64,000 bases of DNA. Source: Oceanobacillus halotolerans (lineage in GTDB: Bacteria; Bacillota; Bacilli; Bacillales; Amphibacillaceae). Every line of letters starts with the position of its first letter. Position 1 is the first letter of the stretch. Positions 32,398 through 41,823 of this stretch are shown here, in pieces. Both the position numbers and the translations under genes were made by a program. Location of the stretch: NCBI RefSeq assembly GCF_010993955.1, contig NZ_WIXL01000001.1, forward strand, positions 35,317-99,316, read 5' to 3'. Under the pieces are notes generated by a model. That model did not search any database and was not told the origin of the DNA. It worked only from the letters and a program-made list of their open reading frames with translations.

Positions 32398-34284
32398 ATG
32401 GTATATAATGCAGGACATTATGATGTAATAGTCGTTGGTGCTGGCCATGCGGGTGTAGAAGCAGGTCTTGCTGCATCTCGAATGGGTGCCAAAACATTGA
32501 TGCTAACGTTGAATTTAGATATGATCGCTTTTATGCCGTGTAATCCATCGATTGGCGGTCCTGCAAAAGGGATTGTCGTTCGTGAAATTGATGCACTAGG
32601 CGGGATCATGGCAAAAACAATTGATAAAGCGCATATTCAAATGCGTATGTTGAATACGAGAAAAGGTCCAGCTGTGCAAGCACTTAGAGCACAAGCGGAT
32701 AAACCAGTATATATTCAAGAAATGAAGAACGCCTTGGAAAATGAGGAGAACTTAACCTTAAGACAAGGCATGGTAAATGAATTAATCGTAGAAGATGGCG
32801 TGTGTAAAGGGGTTATTACAGAGTCAAAAGCAGCATATTACGCAGAAACCGTTATTGTCACAACTGGAACCTTTATGCGCGGAAAAGTGTTAATGGGAGA
32901 TCTGGAATATGAGAGTGGTCCGAACAACCAGCGTGTCTCCATTAAATTATCAGAACACCTTGAAAAACTAGGTATCGAGCTTACTCGCTTTAAAACCGGT
33001 ACTCCACCACGTGTGAACAGTCATACTATTGATTACTCTAAAACAGAAATTCAGCCAGGGGATGAGAAACCGCAAAGCTTCTCATATGAAACAACGGAAT
33101 ATATTACAGATCAAATCCCTTGTTGGTTAACGTATACGAATGAATTTACACACAAAATTATTGATGACAATTTAACCTTATCAGCAATGTACTCTGGTAT
33201 GAAGCGCGGAACAGGTCCTCGTTACTGTCCGTCTATTGAAGATAAAATTGTCCGTTTTAATGATAAACCACGTCACCAAATCTTCTTAGAGCCAGAAGGC
33301 CGTGATACAGAGGAAGTGTATGTGCAAGGGTTATCTACTTCATTACCTGAAGAAATTCAACATGATATGATTAAAACTGTTCCAGGATTGGAAAATGCTG
33401 AAATTATGCGTGCTGGATACGCGATTGAATATGATGCAGTTATTCCAACACAATTATGGCCAACATTAGAATTAAAACAAATTCCTGGTTTGTATACAGC
33501 AGGTCAAATTAATGGAACATCAGGTTATGAAGAAGCAGCTGCACAAGGGATCATGGCAGGTATTAATGCTGCTGCAAAAGTATTAGGAAAAGATCCGCTT
33601 ATTTTAGACCGTTCTCAAGCATATATTGGTGTATTAATTGATGACCTTGTGACAAAGGGGACAAATGAGCCATATCGTCTATTAACATCTCGTGCAGAGT
33701 ATCGTTTACTTTTACGTCATGATAATGCAGATTGGCGTTTAACAGAGATAGGTTACAAGTATGGTCTAATTAGTGAGGAACGATATAATCAATTCCTAGA
33801 GAAAAAACGTTTAGTCGAAGCAGAGAAAAAGCGCTTAGGAAAAATTATTCTAAAACCAGAAGAAAATGTACAACAAATGCTTAATGATGTAAAGGCAACA
33901 CCACTAAAAGAAGCAGTAAAGGCTTATGACTTATTAAAACGACCAGAAATGACGTATGACATGCTAGAAACGGTTATTGAACCTGATGAAAATCTACCAC
34001 ATGATGTGAAAGAACAAGTGGAAATCCAAATTAAGTATGAAGGATATATTAAAAAAGCACATGAACAAGTAGAACGTATGTTAAAAATGGAAGATAAAAA
34101 AATACCAAGTGATATCGACTATGATGATATTAGTGGTATAGCCTCTGAGGCAAAAGAAAAACTAAAAACAGTTCGTCCATTATCTGTCGGCCAAGCATCT
34201 CGAATTTCAGGTGTCAATCCTTCAGATGTCTCTATTTTGCTGGTTTATATTGAACAAGGAAACATTGCGCGAGTAGCTAACTAA
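32398..34284 (+). CDS. mnmG: tRNA uridine-5-carboxymethylaminomethyl modification protein MnmG
   Basis: MnmG is the FAD-dependent partner of MnmE. The 628 residues open with the dinucleotide-binding [17 protein letters not shown] (about 13-29), followed by [13 protein letters not shown] with the conserved active-site cysteine, and FKTGTPPRV. The C-terminal helical domain ends with [17 protein letters not shown] precedes the ATG. It sits in the conserved mnmE-mnmG-rsmG cluster. Confidence 0.98.
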   Translation: MVYNAGHYDVIVVGAGHAGVEAGLAASRMGAKTLMLTLNLDMIAFMPCNPSIGGPAKGIVVREIDALGGIMAKTIDKAHIQMRMLNTRKGPAVQALRAQADKPVYIQEMKNALENEENLTLRQGMVNELIVEDGVCKGVITESKAAYYAETVIVTTGTFMRGKVLMGDLEYESGPNNQRVSIKLSEHLEKLGIELTRFKTGTPPRVNSHTIDYSKTEIQPGDEKPQSFSYETTEYITDQIPCWLTYTNEFTHKIIDDNLTLSAMYSGMKRGTGPRYCPSIEDKIVRFNDKPRHQIFLEPEGRDTEEVYVQGLSTSLPEEIQHDMIKTVPGLENAEIMRAGYAIEYDAVIPTQLWPTLELKQIPGLYTAGQINGTSGYEEAAAQGIMAGINAAAKVLGKDPLILDRSQAYIGVLIDDLVTKGTNEPYRLLTSRAEYRLLLRHDNADWRLTEIGYKYGLISEERYNQFLEKKRLVEAEKKRLGKIILKPEENVQQMLNDVKATPLKEAVKAYDLLKRPEMTYDMLETVIEPDENLPHDVKEQVEIQIKYEGYIKKAHEQVERMLKMEDKKIPSDIDYDDISGIASEAKEKLKTVRPLSVGQASRISGVNPSDVSILLVYIEQGNIARVAN

Positions 34285-34304
34285 GTACAAGGAGATTGTC
34301 TTTT

Positions 34305-35021
34305 ATGAATCCAGAACAGTTTACAGTGGCGTTGCAGGAAAAAGGGATCACTTTGAGTGACGCACAACAGAGTCAGTTTCATCTGTATTATGAAACATTA
34401 GTAGAATGGAATGAAAAAATAAATTTAACAGCTTTAACATCACGTGAGGATGTTTATCTAAAGCATTTTTACGATTCCATTTCAGCAAGTTTCTATTTTA
34501 ACTTTACAAAAGACTTAACGATATGTGATGTGGGTGCTGGGGCCGGTTTTCCTAGTATTCCATTAAAAATTTGCTTTCCCGATATCCATGTAACGATTGT
34601 GGACTCATTAAAAAAACGTATTGGTTTTCTAGAAACACTAGCTGATAAGTTAAATATCACTAATGTTTCCTTTTATCATGATCGTGCTGAAGCTTTTGGG
34701 AAAAAGAAGCAACATCGAGAAGCCTATGATCTTGTGATGGCCAGAGCAGTAGCACGAATGTCAGTACTGAGTGAGCTATGTTTGCCACTAACTAAAGTTA
34801 ATGGGGTTTTTCTTGCAATGAAGGGTGCACAGGCCAATGAAGAATTGGCTGATTCTAATAAAGCAATTCACTTGTTAGGTGGAACACTTCGTAATGTTCA
34901 TACGTTTTCATTACCTGAAGAAGAGAGCGAACGTTCTATCGTTTTAATTGATAAAAAGAAATCAACACCGAAGACTTATCCCAGAAAACCTGGTACGCCA
35001 AATAAAAACCCAATAAGTTAG
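34305..35021 (+). CDS. rsmG: 16S rRNA (guanine-527-N7) methyltransferase
   Basis: RsmG methylates G527 of 16S rRNA; loss gives low-level streptomycin resistance in several bacteria. The 238-residue SAM-dependent enzyme shows [16 protein letters not shown] (SAM loop) and [17 protein letters not shown] 34305 is preferred over TTG 34296 because AAGGAG then has a suitable spacing and homologues start MN. A terminator follows at 35050-35093. Confidence 0.97.
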   Translation: MNPEQFTVALQEKGITLSDAQQSQFHLYYETLVEWNEKINLTALTSREDVYLKHFYDSISASFYFNFTKDLTICDVGAGAGFPSIPLKICFPDIHVTIVDSLKKRIGFLETLADKLNITNVSFYHDRAEAFGKKKQHREAYDLVMARAVARMSVLSELCLPLTKVNGVFLAMKGAQANEELADSNKAIHLLGGTLRNVHTFSLPEEESERSIVLIDKKKSTPKTYPRKPGTPNKNPIS

Positions 35022-35049
35022 GAATAGTTCCGTTAACTTAAAGTGTTGG

Positions 35050-35095
35050 AGACTAACCAATTTCTTTTAAAGATATTGGTTAGTCTTTTTTTTAC
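35050..35095 (+). terminator. Terminator of the mnmE-mnmG-rsmG operon
   Basis: A 12-bp perfect stem, AGACTAACCAAT (35050-35061) with ATTGGTTAGTCT (35075-35086), is followed by eight Ts. Confidence 0.95.
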
Positions 35096-35096
35096 G

Positions 35097-35215
35097 TTAG
35101 GAAAGTATAAAATTTTAGCTAAGAAGAAGACTCGACGTGGCTAAAATTTTAATGTCCCAAGTATAAGAAAAACGAACACATTCGCTAAGGACGAGCGGAT
35201 GCGAGTTTTTCTAAG
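35097..35215 (+). repeat. Family C dispersed hairpin repeat, full copy
   Basis: TTAGGAAAGTATAAAATTTT, helix AAAATTTTAGC/GCTAAAATTTT, and terminal hairpin AGAAAAACG-ACACATTCGC / GCGGATGCGAGTTTTTCT. The TTCGC/GCGGA position shows a wobble compared with GCGAA in the other copies. It lies directly after the rsmG terminator. Confidence 0.85.
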
Positions 35216-35673
35216 ATTATATATAAACAGGGAGGCCGCTGATTAAGAACGCTATGTCATTCATAACGTCAACATTAGCAAGTTTTGGGTTCAAAAAACC
35301 TACAGGTGGTTGTTTTTATTCCGTAACCATCTATAGATTGCAGACGTAATTTTAACATGAGCATAGTGACTATTAAGGTAATTTCCTATTTAAAACCTCC
35401 GTAACAGGAAATTGCTCCAACCTATTCGACTTACGGCGGTTTTATTTATATTTTACCAGACATATCTACCTGTTACCGATCTACTATATTTAACAGAAAA
35501 TTATATGGTAGTTTCGTAAATAATTTTTGTAATTCGCACTTTTAGTCGATATAATATGGTAAAATAGGATAGTAGCAATAGAATAACTCACAAGACTACG
35601 CAGCAGTTTTATCCTGAAGCGTTTTTATATGGATTAAATTAAGTCCTTTAGCTAGTAATCTTTAAAATAAAAA
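35216..35673. other. Gene-free stretch with degenerate family A material upstream of noc
   Basis: CTATAGATTGCAGACGTAAT (about 35331) is an outer-arm match to family A. AAAACCTCCGTAA (35392-35404) with TTACGGCGGTTTT (35431-35443) forms a hairpin that overlaps an alternative one, ATTTCCT/AGGAAAT. No gene is evident. Confidence 0.5.
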
Positions 35674-35689
35674 TGTTTCACGTGAAACA
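35674..35689. other. parS site upstream of noc
   Basis: TGTTTCACGTGAAACA is a perfect 16-bp palindrome and a known form of the ParB/Spo0J centromere site parS. It lies 60 bases before the noc start. Confidence 0.93.
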
Positions 35690-35748
35690 TTTTTATATAT
35701 AGCACTTATATTATTTATCACGTATGAATTAAGGGTGGTGTTTAACCA

Positions 35749-36615
35749 ATGGTGCGTCCATTAAATCGCATATTTGGGTTAGGTGATAAGGAAGCAACAG
35801 ATGATACTGAATCAATTGAAGAGAGTTATCATCCAGATGAAGTAATACAGATTCCAGTGGATAAAATCGACCCTAACCGCTATCAACCACGTTCAGTCTT
35901 CAATGAGGAAAAGATAAAAGAACTCGCGCAAACAATACATACACATGGCATGATTCAACCGATTGTAGTACGCGAATTAGATGATGGCCGTTATGAACTT
36001 ATAGCTGGTGAGCGTAGGTGGCGCGCTGTACAATTATTAGAATGGGAAAATGTTTCTGCGATTGTTCGAGGTATGTCAGATACGGAAACAGCTTCTATTG
36101 CCCTCATTGAAAATTTACAACGGGAAGAACTGACGGTGATTGAAGAAGCGAGAGCATATGCGCAATTACTTGAAATTCACTCCTTAACACAAGAAGCATT
36201 AGCACAAAGGTTAGGTAAAAATCAGTCAACGATTGCCAATAAATTACGTTTGTTAAAGCTGCGAGAAGAAATCCAACAAGCTATCCTGTCTAAAGAAATC
36301 ACAGAACGCCATGCACGTGCATTGATAAAAGTGAAAGATAAGACTAAGCAATTAGAAATCTTAAAAAAAATAATTGACTATGATTTGAATGTAAAACAAA
36401 CCGAAGATCTAATTGCAAAGTTGGATGAAGAAAAAACACCAAAAAAGAAGAAAAAACCCAAATTAAAAGGCGTTAACAAAGATGTTCGTATTGCAATGAA
36501 TACAATCAGACAATCTTTAAATATGGTATCAGATACAGGGATCAACGTGGAAACGGATGAAGAGGATTTAGAAGATTATTATCAATTCACTATTAAAATA
36601 CCAAAAAAGAAATAG
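35749..36615 (+). CDS. noc: Nucleoid occlusion protein Noc
   Basis: Noc is a ParB-family CTPase that binds its own sites, attaches to the membrane and blocks FtsZ assembly over the nucleoid. The 288 residues show the N-terminal amphipathic start ([12 protein letters not shown]), the ParB CTP-binding core ([34 protein letters not shown]) and the helix-turn-helix [32 protein letters not shown] precedes the ATG. A terminator follows. Noc and Spo0J are paralogues and this one begins like Noc and lies next to rsmG. Confidence 0.96.
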   Translation: MVRPLNRIFGLGDKEATDDTESIEESYHPDEVIQIPVDKIDPNRYQPRSVFNEEKIKELAQTIHTHGMIQPIVVRELDDGRYELIAGERRWRAVQLLEWENVSAIVRGMSDTETASIALIENLQREELTVIEEARAYAQLLEIHSLTQEALAQRLGKNQSTIANKLRLLKLREEIQQAILSKEITERHARALIKVKDKTKQLEILKKIIDYDLNVKQTEDLIAKLDEEKTPKKKKKPKLKGVNKDVRIAMNTIRQSLNMVSDTGINVETDEEDLEDYYQFTIKIPKKK

Positions 36616-36625
36616 CTTTTAAGTT

Positions 36626-36656
36626 ACCCATCTTGATAACGTAAGGTGGGTTTTTT
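36626..36656 (+). terminator. Terminator of noc
   Basis: ACCCATCTT (36626-36634) pairs with AAGGTGGGT (36643-36651), with one G-U pair, followed by TTTTT. Confidence 0.9.
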
Positions 36657-36882
36657 AAAGATTATTATGAGAAAGATAGGCTTTAAATAAATGTACAAAA
36701 ATGAAAAGATTTTTTAATCGTTACAGGTGTGCAAAAAATGATAGAATAGAATAGATACGAAATTAACTGTTTTCAGCTATGTGAAAAAATTATTTTTCTT
36801 AGCTATATCAGTATAATGAAGACATTCATCAGAATGTGGTCTTGTGAATGTATAGTTTTCTAAAAAATAGGTGGGTGACAAC

Positions 36883-37656
36883 ATGGGCAAGATAATAGCC
36901 ATTGCGAATCAAAAGGGTGGCGTAGGAAAAACAACATCGTCTGTTAACTTAAGTGCTGGCTTAGCACATTTGAATAATAAAGTATTACTGGTAGATATTG
37001 ATCCCCAAGGGAATGCAACGAGTGGAGTAGGCATCAATAAAGCAGATATGGATCAATGTATTTACAATGTGCTAATAGAGGATTTGCCAGCGGAAGAGGT
37101 TTGCGTACCTACAAGCGTAGATAATTTAGATATTATTCCTGCAACTATTCAATTAGCTGGAGCAGAGGTAGAATTAGTACCGACAATATCACGAGAAATT
37201 CGTCTGAAAAAATCGTTAGGCAGTTTAAAGGAAAAGTACGATTATATTATAATAGATTGTCCACCTTCACTAGGTTTATTGACAATCAATGCTTTAACAT
37301 CAGCGGATACAGTGATTATCCCTGTACAATGTGAATACTACGCGTTGGAAGGATTAAGCCAATTATTAAACACGATACGTCTTGTGCAAAAGCATTTGAA
37401 TAAACAATTAATGATTGAAGGCGTATTGCTAACGATGTTAGACGCTCGGACAAATTTAGGTCTTCAGGTAATAGAAGAAGTGAAAAAGTATTTCCAAGAC
37501 AAAGTCTATCAATCTGTTATACCAAGAAATGTCCGTCTAGGGGAGGCACCTAGTTATGGACAGCCAATTATAACGTATGACTCTAAATCCAAAGGTGCGG
37601 AAGTGTACCTTGAATTAGCGAAGGAAGTGATGGCCAATGGCGAAAGGGTTGGGTAA
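36883..37656 (+). CDS. soj: Chromosome partitioning ATPase Soj (ParA)
   Basis: Soj is a ParA-type ATPase acting with Spo0J in origin segregation and controlling DnaA. The 257 residues open MGKIIAIANQKGGVGKTTSSVNL (deviant Walker A, with both lysines), followed by DIDPQGNATSG and DCPPSLGLLT. ATG 36883 is preferred; GGTGGGTG lies before it and homologues start MGKIIAI. It overlaps spo0J by 20 bases, so the two are translationally coupled. Confidence 0.98.
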   Translation: MGKIIAIANQKGGVGKTTSSVNLSAGLAHLNNKVLLVDIDPQGNATSGVGINKADMDQCIYNVLIEDLPAEEVCVPTSVDNLDIIPATIQLAGAEVELVPTISREIRLKKSLGSLKEKYDYIIIDCPPSLGLLTINALTSADTVIIPVQCEYYALEGLSQLLNTIRLVQKHLNKQLMIEGVLLTMLDARTNLGLQVIEEVKKYFQDKVYQSVIPRNVRLGEAPSYGQPIITYDSKSKGAEVYLELAKEVMANGERVG

Positions 37657-38473
37657 AGGACTTGATGCATTTTTTCCAGATGTTGAAGAACATGATCAAG
37701 GTGCAATTGAGGAAATTGCAATTAATGAATGTAGGCCGAATCCGTATCAGCCAAGAAAGACCTTTCACGCTGATGCGATTGAGGAATTAAAAGACTCAAT
37801 TCTTGAACATGGAATTATTCAACCACTAATTGTTCGTAAAAGTATTAAAGGATATGAAATCGTCGTTGGAGAACGTCGCTATCGTGCCGCAAAAGAGGCA
37901 GGACTTTCAACGATTCCAGTTGTCATAAAAGAATTAACTGATGAAAAAATGATGGAGCTTGCCTTGCTGGAAAATTTGCAGCGAGAGGACTTAACACCAA
38001 TTGAAGAGGCAAATGCATATGCTAATTTAATGAATGAATTAAAAATAACACAAGAAGAGCTATCAAAGCGCTTAGGGAAAAGCAGATCTCATATTGCTAA
38101 TATTGTTCGTTTATTATCTCTACCAGATCAGGTAATTGCTTATATTAATAATGGAGAACTATCAATGGGACATGGACGGGCACTCCTAGGAATTAAAGAT
38201 CCTTCGAAAATTATTCCCTTTGTTGATAAAATACGCAAAGAAAAACTTAATGTCCGTCAAGTAGAAAAGCTAATCGTAGAATTAAACAAAAAACCAGAAA
38301 AGAAAAAGGCAAAGCCTAAGAAAGATATATTTATTCAAGAACGAGAATCTCTTTTAAGAGAACGCCTTGGTACCTCTGTTTCTATTCAACGCGGTAAGAA
38401 AAAGGGTAAAATTGAGATTGAATTTTATACAAACGATGACCTAGAACGGATCATGGACGTTTTGGAAAAATAA
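37637..38473 (+). CDS. spo0J: Centromere-binding protein Spo0J (ParB)
   Basis: Spo0J is a CTP-dependent DNA clamp that loads at parS, spreads and recruits SMC. The 278 residues show the N-terminal Soj-activating basic patch (AKGLGKGLDAFF), the ParB core NPYQPRKTF, VVGERRYRAAKEAG, ALLENLQREDLTPIEEA, a helix-turn-helix (ITQEELSKRLGKSRSHIANIVRLL) and the C-terminal dimer domain. In B. subtilis a parS lies inside this gene. I find none here; it lies in the next gene. Confidence 0.98.
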   Translation: MAKGLGKGLDAFFPDVEEHDQGAIEEIAINECRPNPYQPRKTFHADAIEELKDSILEHGIIQPLIVRKSIKGYEIVVGERRYRAAKEAGLSTIPVVIKELTDEKMMELALLENLQREDLTPIEEANAYANLMNELKITQEELSKRLGKSRSHIANIVRLLSLPDQVIAYINNGELSMGHGRALLGIKDPSKIIPFVDKIRKEKLNVRQVEKLIVELNKKPEKKKAKPKKDIFIQERESLLRERLGTSVSIQRGKKKGKIEIEFYTNDDLERIMDVLEK

Positions 38474-38487
38474 AAAAACCGTGGGCT

Positions 38488-38515
38488 GACTGTCTCTTAT
38501 GTCAGTCTTTTTTTT
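38488..38515 (+). terminator. Weak terminator after spo0J
   Basis: A short stem GACTG/CAGTC with a 10-base loop is followed by eight Ts. The T run is convincing; the stem is only 5 bp. Confidence 0.6.
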
Positions 38516-38563
38516 ACAGTATATATATGAATGAGTTACTAGGTAAAAAGGAGAGATTTCTTC

Positions 38564-39724
38564 ATGATTTATTTTGATAATGCTGCATCTTCTTTTCCAA
38601 AACCGCCCTCAGTTTCACAAGAAATGGTTCGGGCGGTAAATGAAATCGGTGCAAATCCAGGTAGGGGAAGTCATACGCTGGCAAGAGAAGCAGCAAACAT
38701 TATTCTACATGCAAGAGAAAAGGCTGCAAAACTATTTGGTTGTACAAATCCCAAACAGGCATTATTCTATTCGAATGCGACAGTTGCCATTAATCAAGCT
38801 ATAAAAGGATTATCTTGGGAAAGAGGAGACCATATTATTACAACTTCCTTTGAACATAACTCCATTCGCCGTCCGACAGCTTTTCTTGCTAAACAATACA
38901 ATGTTGATATAACTCATATTGAATGGAAAGGAGATCAGCAACTTTTTGTTAACGAGGTTCTTCATGCAATTAGACCTTCTACAAAACTAGTCGCAATGAC
39001 ACACGCCTCTAATGTCACGGGTGCAATTATTCCAATCGAGGAAGTAATCAAGTATGTAAGACAACAAAACGAGCAAATTATTACATTAATTGATGGATCA
39101 CAAACTGTGGGTCATATACCAGTTCATATGAAGGAACAAGGTATTGATATGTTGGCATTCCCTGGACATAAAGGATTATTGGGACCTCAGGGAACAGGGA
39201 TGCTGTTGATAGAGGGTGACATTTCCTTAACTCCATTACATCATGGAGGAACTGGTAATTACTCAGAAGATGTGGATCAACCTAAGAAGCTTCCTGAACG
39301 ATTGGAAAGTGGAACATTAAATACTCCAGGAATTGCAGGTTTACATGCTGCGTTATTAATATATGAGGAACGAATGAATCAAAATGTTCCACGTGAAACA
39401 TTTTTAGTCAATCGATTATGGAAAGGATTGAACCAATTAGATGGTGTTACCCTCTATGGCCCAGACATCAATGCAGAACGGATACCAATTATTGCATTTA
39501 ATGTATTAGATATTGATTCACAGGAAATCGCCATGATTCTAGACTCTACCTATAATATTGCTGTACGTGCAGGGTTGCATTGTAGTCCTCTTGCGCATGA
39601 AATGTTAGAAACAATGGATAGAGGGGTAGTAAGAGTTAGTTTAAGCATGTATAATACGGAAAAGGAAGTAGAAAAATTCCTTGCTGCTATTCAGGAAATT
39701 ATTGAAGCATATCGTAACCTTTAA
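38564..39724 (+). CDS. Class V aminotransferase, cysteine desulfurase-like
   Basis: This 386-residue PLP-dependent enzyme resembles cysteine desulfurase-like proteins in which the PLP lysine lies in FPGHKGLLGPQGTG and a candidate catalytic cysteine in GLHCSPLAHEML near the C-terminus. The N-terminal MIYFDNAASSFPKP is typical of that subfamily. It may release sulfur from cysteine for cofactors or tRNA, but no scaffold gene such as iscU is near. AAAGGAGAG precedes the ATG. A perfect parS site lies within the coding sequence at 39385-39400. Confidence 0.88.
   Translation: MIYFDNAASSFPKPPSVSQEMVRAVNEIGANPGRGSHTLAREAANIILHAREKAAKLFGCTNPKQALFYSNATVAINQAIKGLSWERGDHIITTSFEHNSIRRPTAFLAKQYNVDITHIEWKGDQQLFVNEVLHAIRPSTKLVAMTHASNVTGAIIPIEEVIKYVRQQNEQIITLIDGSQTVGHIPVHMKEQGIDMLAFPGHKGLLGPQGTGMLLIEGDISLTPLHHGGTGNYSEDVDQPKKLPERLESGTLNTPGIAGLHAALLIYEERMNQNVPRETFLVNRLWKGLNQLDGVTLYGPDINAERIPIIAFNVLDIDSQEIAMILDSTYNIAVRAGLHCSPLAHEMLETMDRGVVRVSLSMYNTEKEVEKFLAAIQEIIEAYRNL
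39385..39400. other. parS site inside the desulfurase-like gene
   Basis: TGTTCCACGTGAAACA is identical to the B. subtilis parS consensus. It is read in frame as part of NVPRETF and lies about 920 bases after the end of spo0J. Confidence 0.96.
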
Positions 39725-39816
39725 AAGGGTAGTAGGTAAATAGGAAGTTATAAAACAACCAATAAAAATAGGGGGGTTACTAAAAGGCTGCTTTCTAAAA
39801 GATTGTTCCTTTCTAG

Positions 39817-39848
39817 TTATGCCCATGGTGAAAGCGAAGTGTATTTCC
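39817..39848 (+). repeat. Family A repeat fragment
   Basis: Only the end of the long module and the right arm remain, finishing GTGTATTTCC (39839-39848). Flanks include GGCTGCTTTCTAAAAGATTG (39787-39806) and TATGCGACATAAAAAA, both boundary motifs of the family. It fills the 270-base gap between the desulfurase-like gene and the DUF554 gene. Confidence 0.75.
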
Positions 39849-39991
39849 GGAACGGGTAAACGAGCTAAACATCGTCTTAACTTACTGCGTATAATATGGT
39901 TTATGCGACATAAAAAAACAAAGTATGCGAAAAGATCCTACTAAAAAACTTCGTAAACGTGAGGTTTCGAAATATAGATGGAGATGACGTA

Positions 39992-40696
39992 ATGGTTTTA
40001 TTCGGGACACTTATTAATGGTGCTTGTATTATAATAGGTTGTTTAATAGGCCTATTTTTCACAAAGATACCAAAAAGAATTAAAGAAACAATTATGCACG
40101 GAATCGGCTTAGCAGTAATCTTAATAGGTTTTCAAATGGCCTTTTCTACAGAAACGATTGTAATTGTGTTATTAAGTTTATTAACTGGTGCTGTTATTGG
40201 GGAACTGTTACATATTGAAGAAGGACTAGATCGATTCGGTGCATGGATTGGAAGTAAGTTCACATCACAAAATGAAAATTTCAGTGTTGCAGAAGGTTTT
40301 ATCACAGCATCCTTAATGTTTGTTATTGGTGCCATGTCGGTTATAGGTGCTCTAGATAGTGGCCTTCGTGGTGATCATGAAATTTTAATTACAAAAGGTT
40401 TTATTGACGGATTTGTTGGGTTGGTATTAACTACGACGCTTGGTTTTGGTGTGATATTGTCTGTTGTGCCTGTAGTACTATACCAGGGTGCAATTGCGTT
40501 AATGGCAACTCAGGTGGAAAGATGGGTACCAGAAGCAATATTGAATGGCTTTATAACGGAGTTGACAGCAGTTGGTGGTTTGCTGATTGTTGGGATTGGT
40601 TTGAATCTATTAAATCTAATGAAAATACGTGTTGCCAATCTATTACCATCATTAATAACAGTAGGATTCATATATTATATCTATCATTTGTTTTAA
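39992..40696 (+). CDS. DUF554 family membrane protein
   Basis: The 234-residue protein has about seven hydrophobic segments and reads MVLFGTLINGACIIIGCLIG at the start and EGFITASLMFVIGAMSVIGALDSG in the middle, both typical of DUF554 proteins such as B. subtilis YdfK. Function unknown, possibly a transporter. ATG 39992 is preferred because GGAG precedes it and homologues begin MVLxGT. A perfect terminator follows 120 bases later. Confidence 0.87.
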   Translation: MVLFGTLINGACIIIGCLIGLFFTKIPKRIKETIMHGIGLAVILIGFQMAFSTETIVIVLLSLLTGAVIGELLHIEEGLDRFGAWIGSKFTSQNENFSVAEGFITASLMFVIGAMSVIGALDSGLRGDHEILITKGFIDGFVGLVLTTTLGFGVILSVVPVVLYQGAIALMATQVERWVPEAILNGFITELTAVGGLLIVGIGLNLLNLMKIRVANLLPSLITVGFIYYIYHLF

Positions 40697-40819
40697 ATAG
40701 GTTGATGAGATTTTCTTGTTGGATTAAATCTATTATAGAGGGAACCTCCAGGTTGATTATGATACTAAATGATTTGGAAAGTAATTATAAGGTAAACAAT
40801 TTATATCAAAAATGATGTT

Positions 40820-40848
40820 GCTTAGAGAATAATTCTCTAAGCTTTTTT
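40820..40848 (+). terminator. Terminator after the DUF554 gene
   Basis: GCTTAGAG-AATAATT-CTCTAAGC is a perfect stem-loop (40820-40842) followed by TTTTTT. Confidence 0.93.
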
Positions 40849-41113
40849 AAAAGGTAACAAAGTATAAAAGATCCATTTAAATTTCAGCTAGATATTCTAG
40901 TTTTACTAAGCATAAAGGGTGATTAAATTAGAGGACGACTACCACTAAAAGAATTAGTTAATAGGGGTGAAAAAGAAATAAAAAACACTTGCACAGTATA
41001 TAAATCAGCAGGAAAGAACGCTGAAAGGGAATAGAGTATATATGCCCATCAGTGCCCGTATCAGTAACACATAAAAAGTAATCAGGACCCAAGGCAGCCT
41101 CGTATGTTTCGAT
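40849..41113. other. Gene-free stretch
   Basis: I see no credible gene. AACAAAGTATAAAAGATCC followed by AAATTTCAGCTAGA resembles a decayed family C copy. The rest is AT-rich and unremarkable. Confidence 0.4.
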
Positions 41114-41737
41114 CTATATCGTTCTTTCCTTATTTTCCATTTGTGAAATGACAATAGCTGGTGATGTTCTACTAGATGTTAACTGTTGATCAATTTCGTC
41201 AAGGGTAGACGCAATTGTTTTAGCCATTTCTACGACAAGAGATAGACGGGTATTCTGCAATACAGAATACTCCATAAATCCACTTATGTTGACCACACCA
41301 GTCAAATGAATATCCCCAATAGATGGAAGGGATTTATTCAATGCTGCTCCAGGTCTAACAGGTCCATTCTCTGCAATGATGGAACCAACAGAGGTTGCTT
41401 TGCCTAGGCAGGCATCTACAGCAATAATAAATGGATTACGATGATTTTGTTCAATCGTTTTCACATAATCCTCTAGATTTGTGGCATGTACAGGGTTTTG
41501 TAAAGTTCCATAGACAGACATGTGTCTTGGTTTCATTTCTTTTAAGTAATAGCCAGTTAATGGACCAAGTGCATCCCCTGTTGAACGGTCTGTTCCAATA
41601 CAAACCACAACGTATTCTCGTGGAGTGTTTGGCATCCATGCTAATATTTGTTTATTTATTTTCAAACATACATCAGGCTCGGTATGTAACACACGTATGG
41701 ATTCGTTTTTTTGTTTGAAACGATTCATCAGATTCAT
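41114..41737 (-). CDS. yyaC: YyaC-type spore protein (germination protease-like, DUF1256)
   Basis: The 207-residue protein matches B. subtilis YyaC, a sporulation-expressed relative of the germination protease Gpr. Visible family features are VVVCIGTDRSTGDALGPLTG near residue 40 and IAVDACLGKATSVGS near 100. No signal peptide. GGAGG lies 7 bases before the ATG. It is read against the flow of neighbours and divergently from the YkvI-like gene, with an 86-base shared promoter region. I do not see a clear sporulation sigma promoter. Confidence 0.9.
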   Translation of the reverse strand: MNLMNRFKQKNESIRVLHTEPDVCLKINKQILAWMPNTPREYVVVCIGTDRSTGDALGPLTGYYLKEMKPRHMSVYGTLQNPVHATNLEDYVKTIEQNHRNPFIIAVDACLGKATSVGSIIAENGPVRPGAALNKSLPSIGDIHLTGVVNISGFMEYSVLQNTRLSLVVEMAKTIASTLDEIDQQLTSSRTSPAIVISQMENKERTI

Positions 41738-41823
41738 AGCTTATCCTCCGTAATCATATTGATATTAGTATACGGAAATAATCGGTATTTTATACATCTG
41801 AAAATACAATGGAGGATAGGATT

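Noticed and set aside
40522-40815. 97-codon frame overlapping the DUF554 gene end
   Set aside because: It is out of frame with a well-supported membrane protein gene and has no ribosome-binding site.
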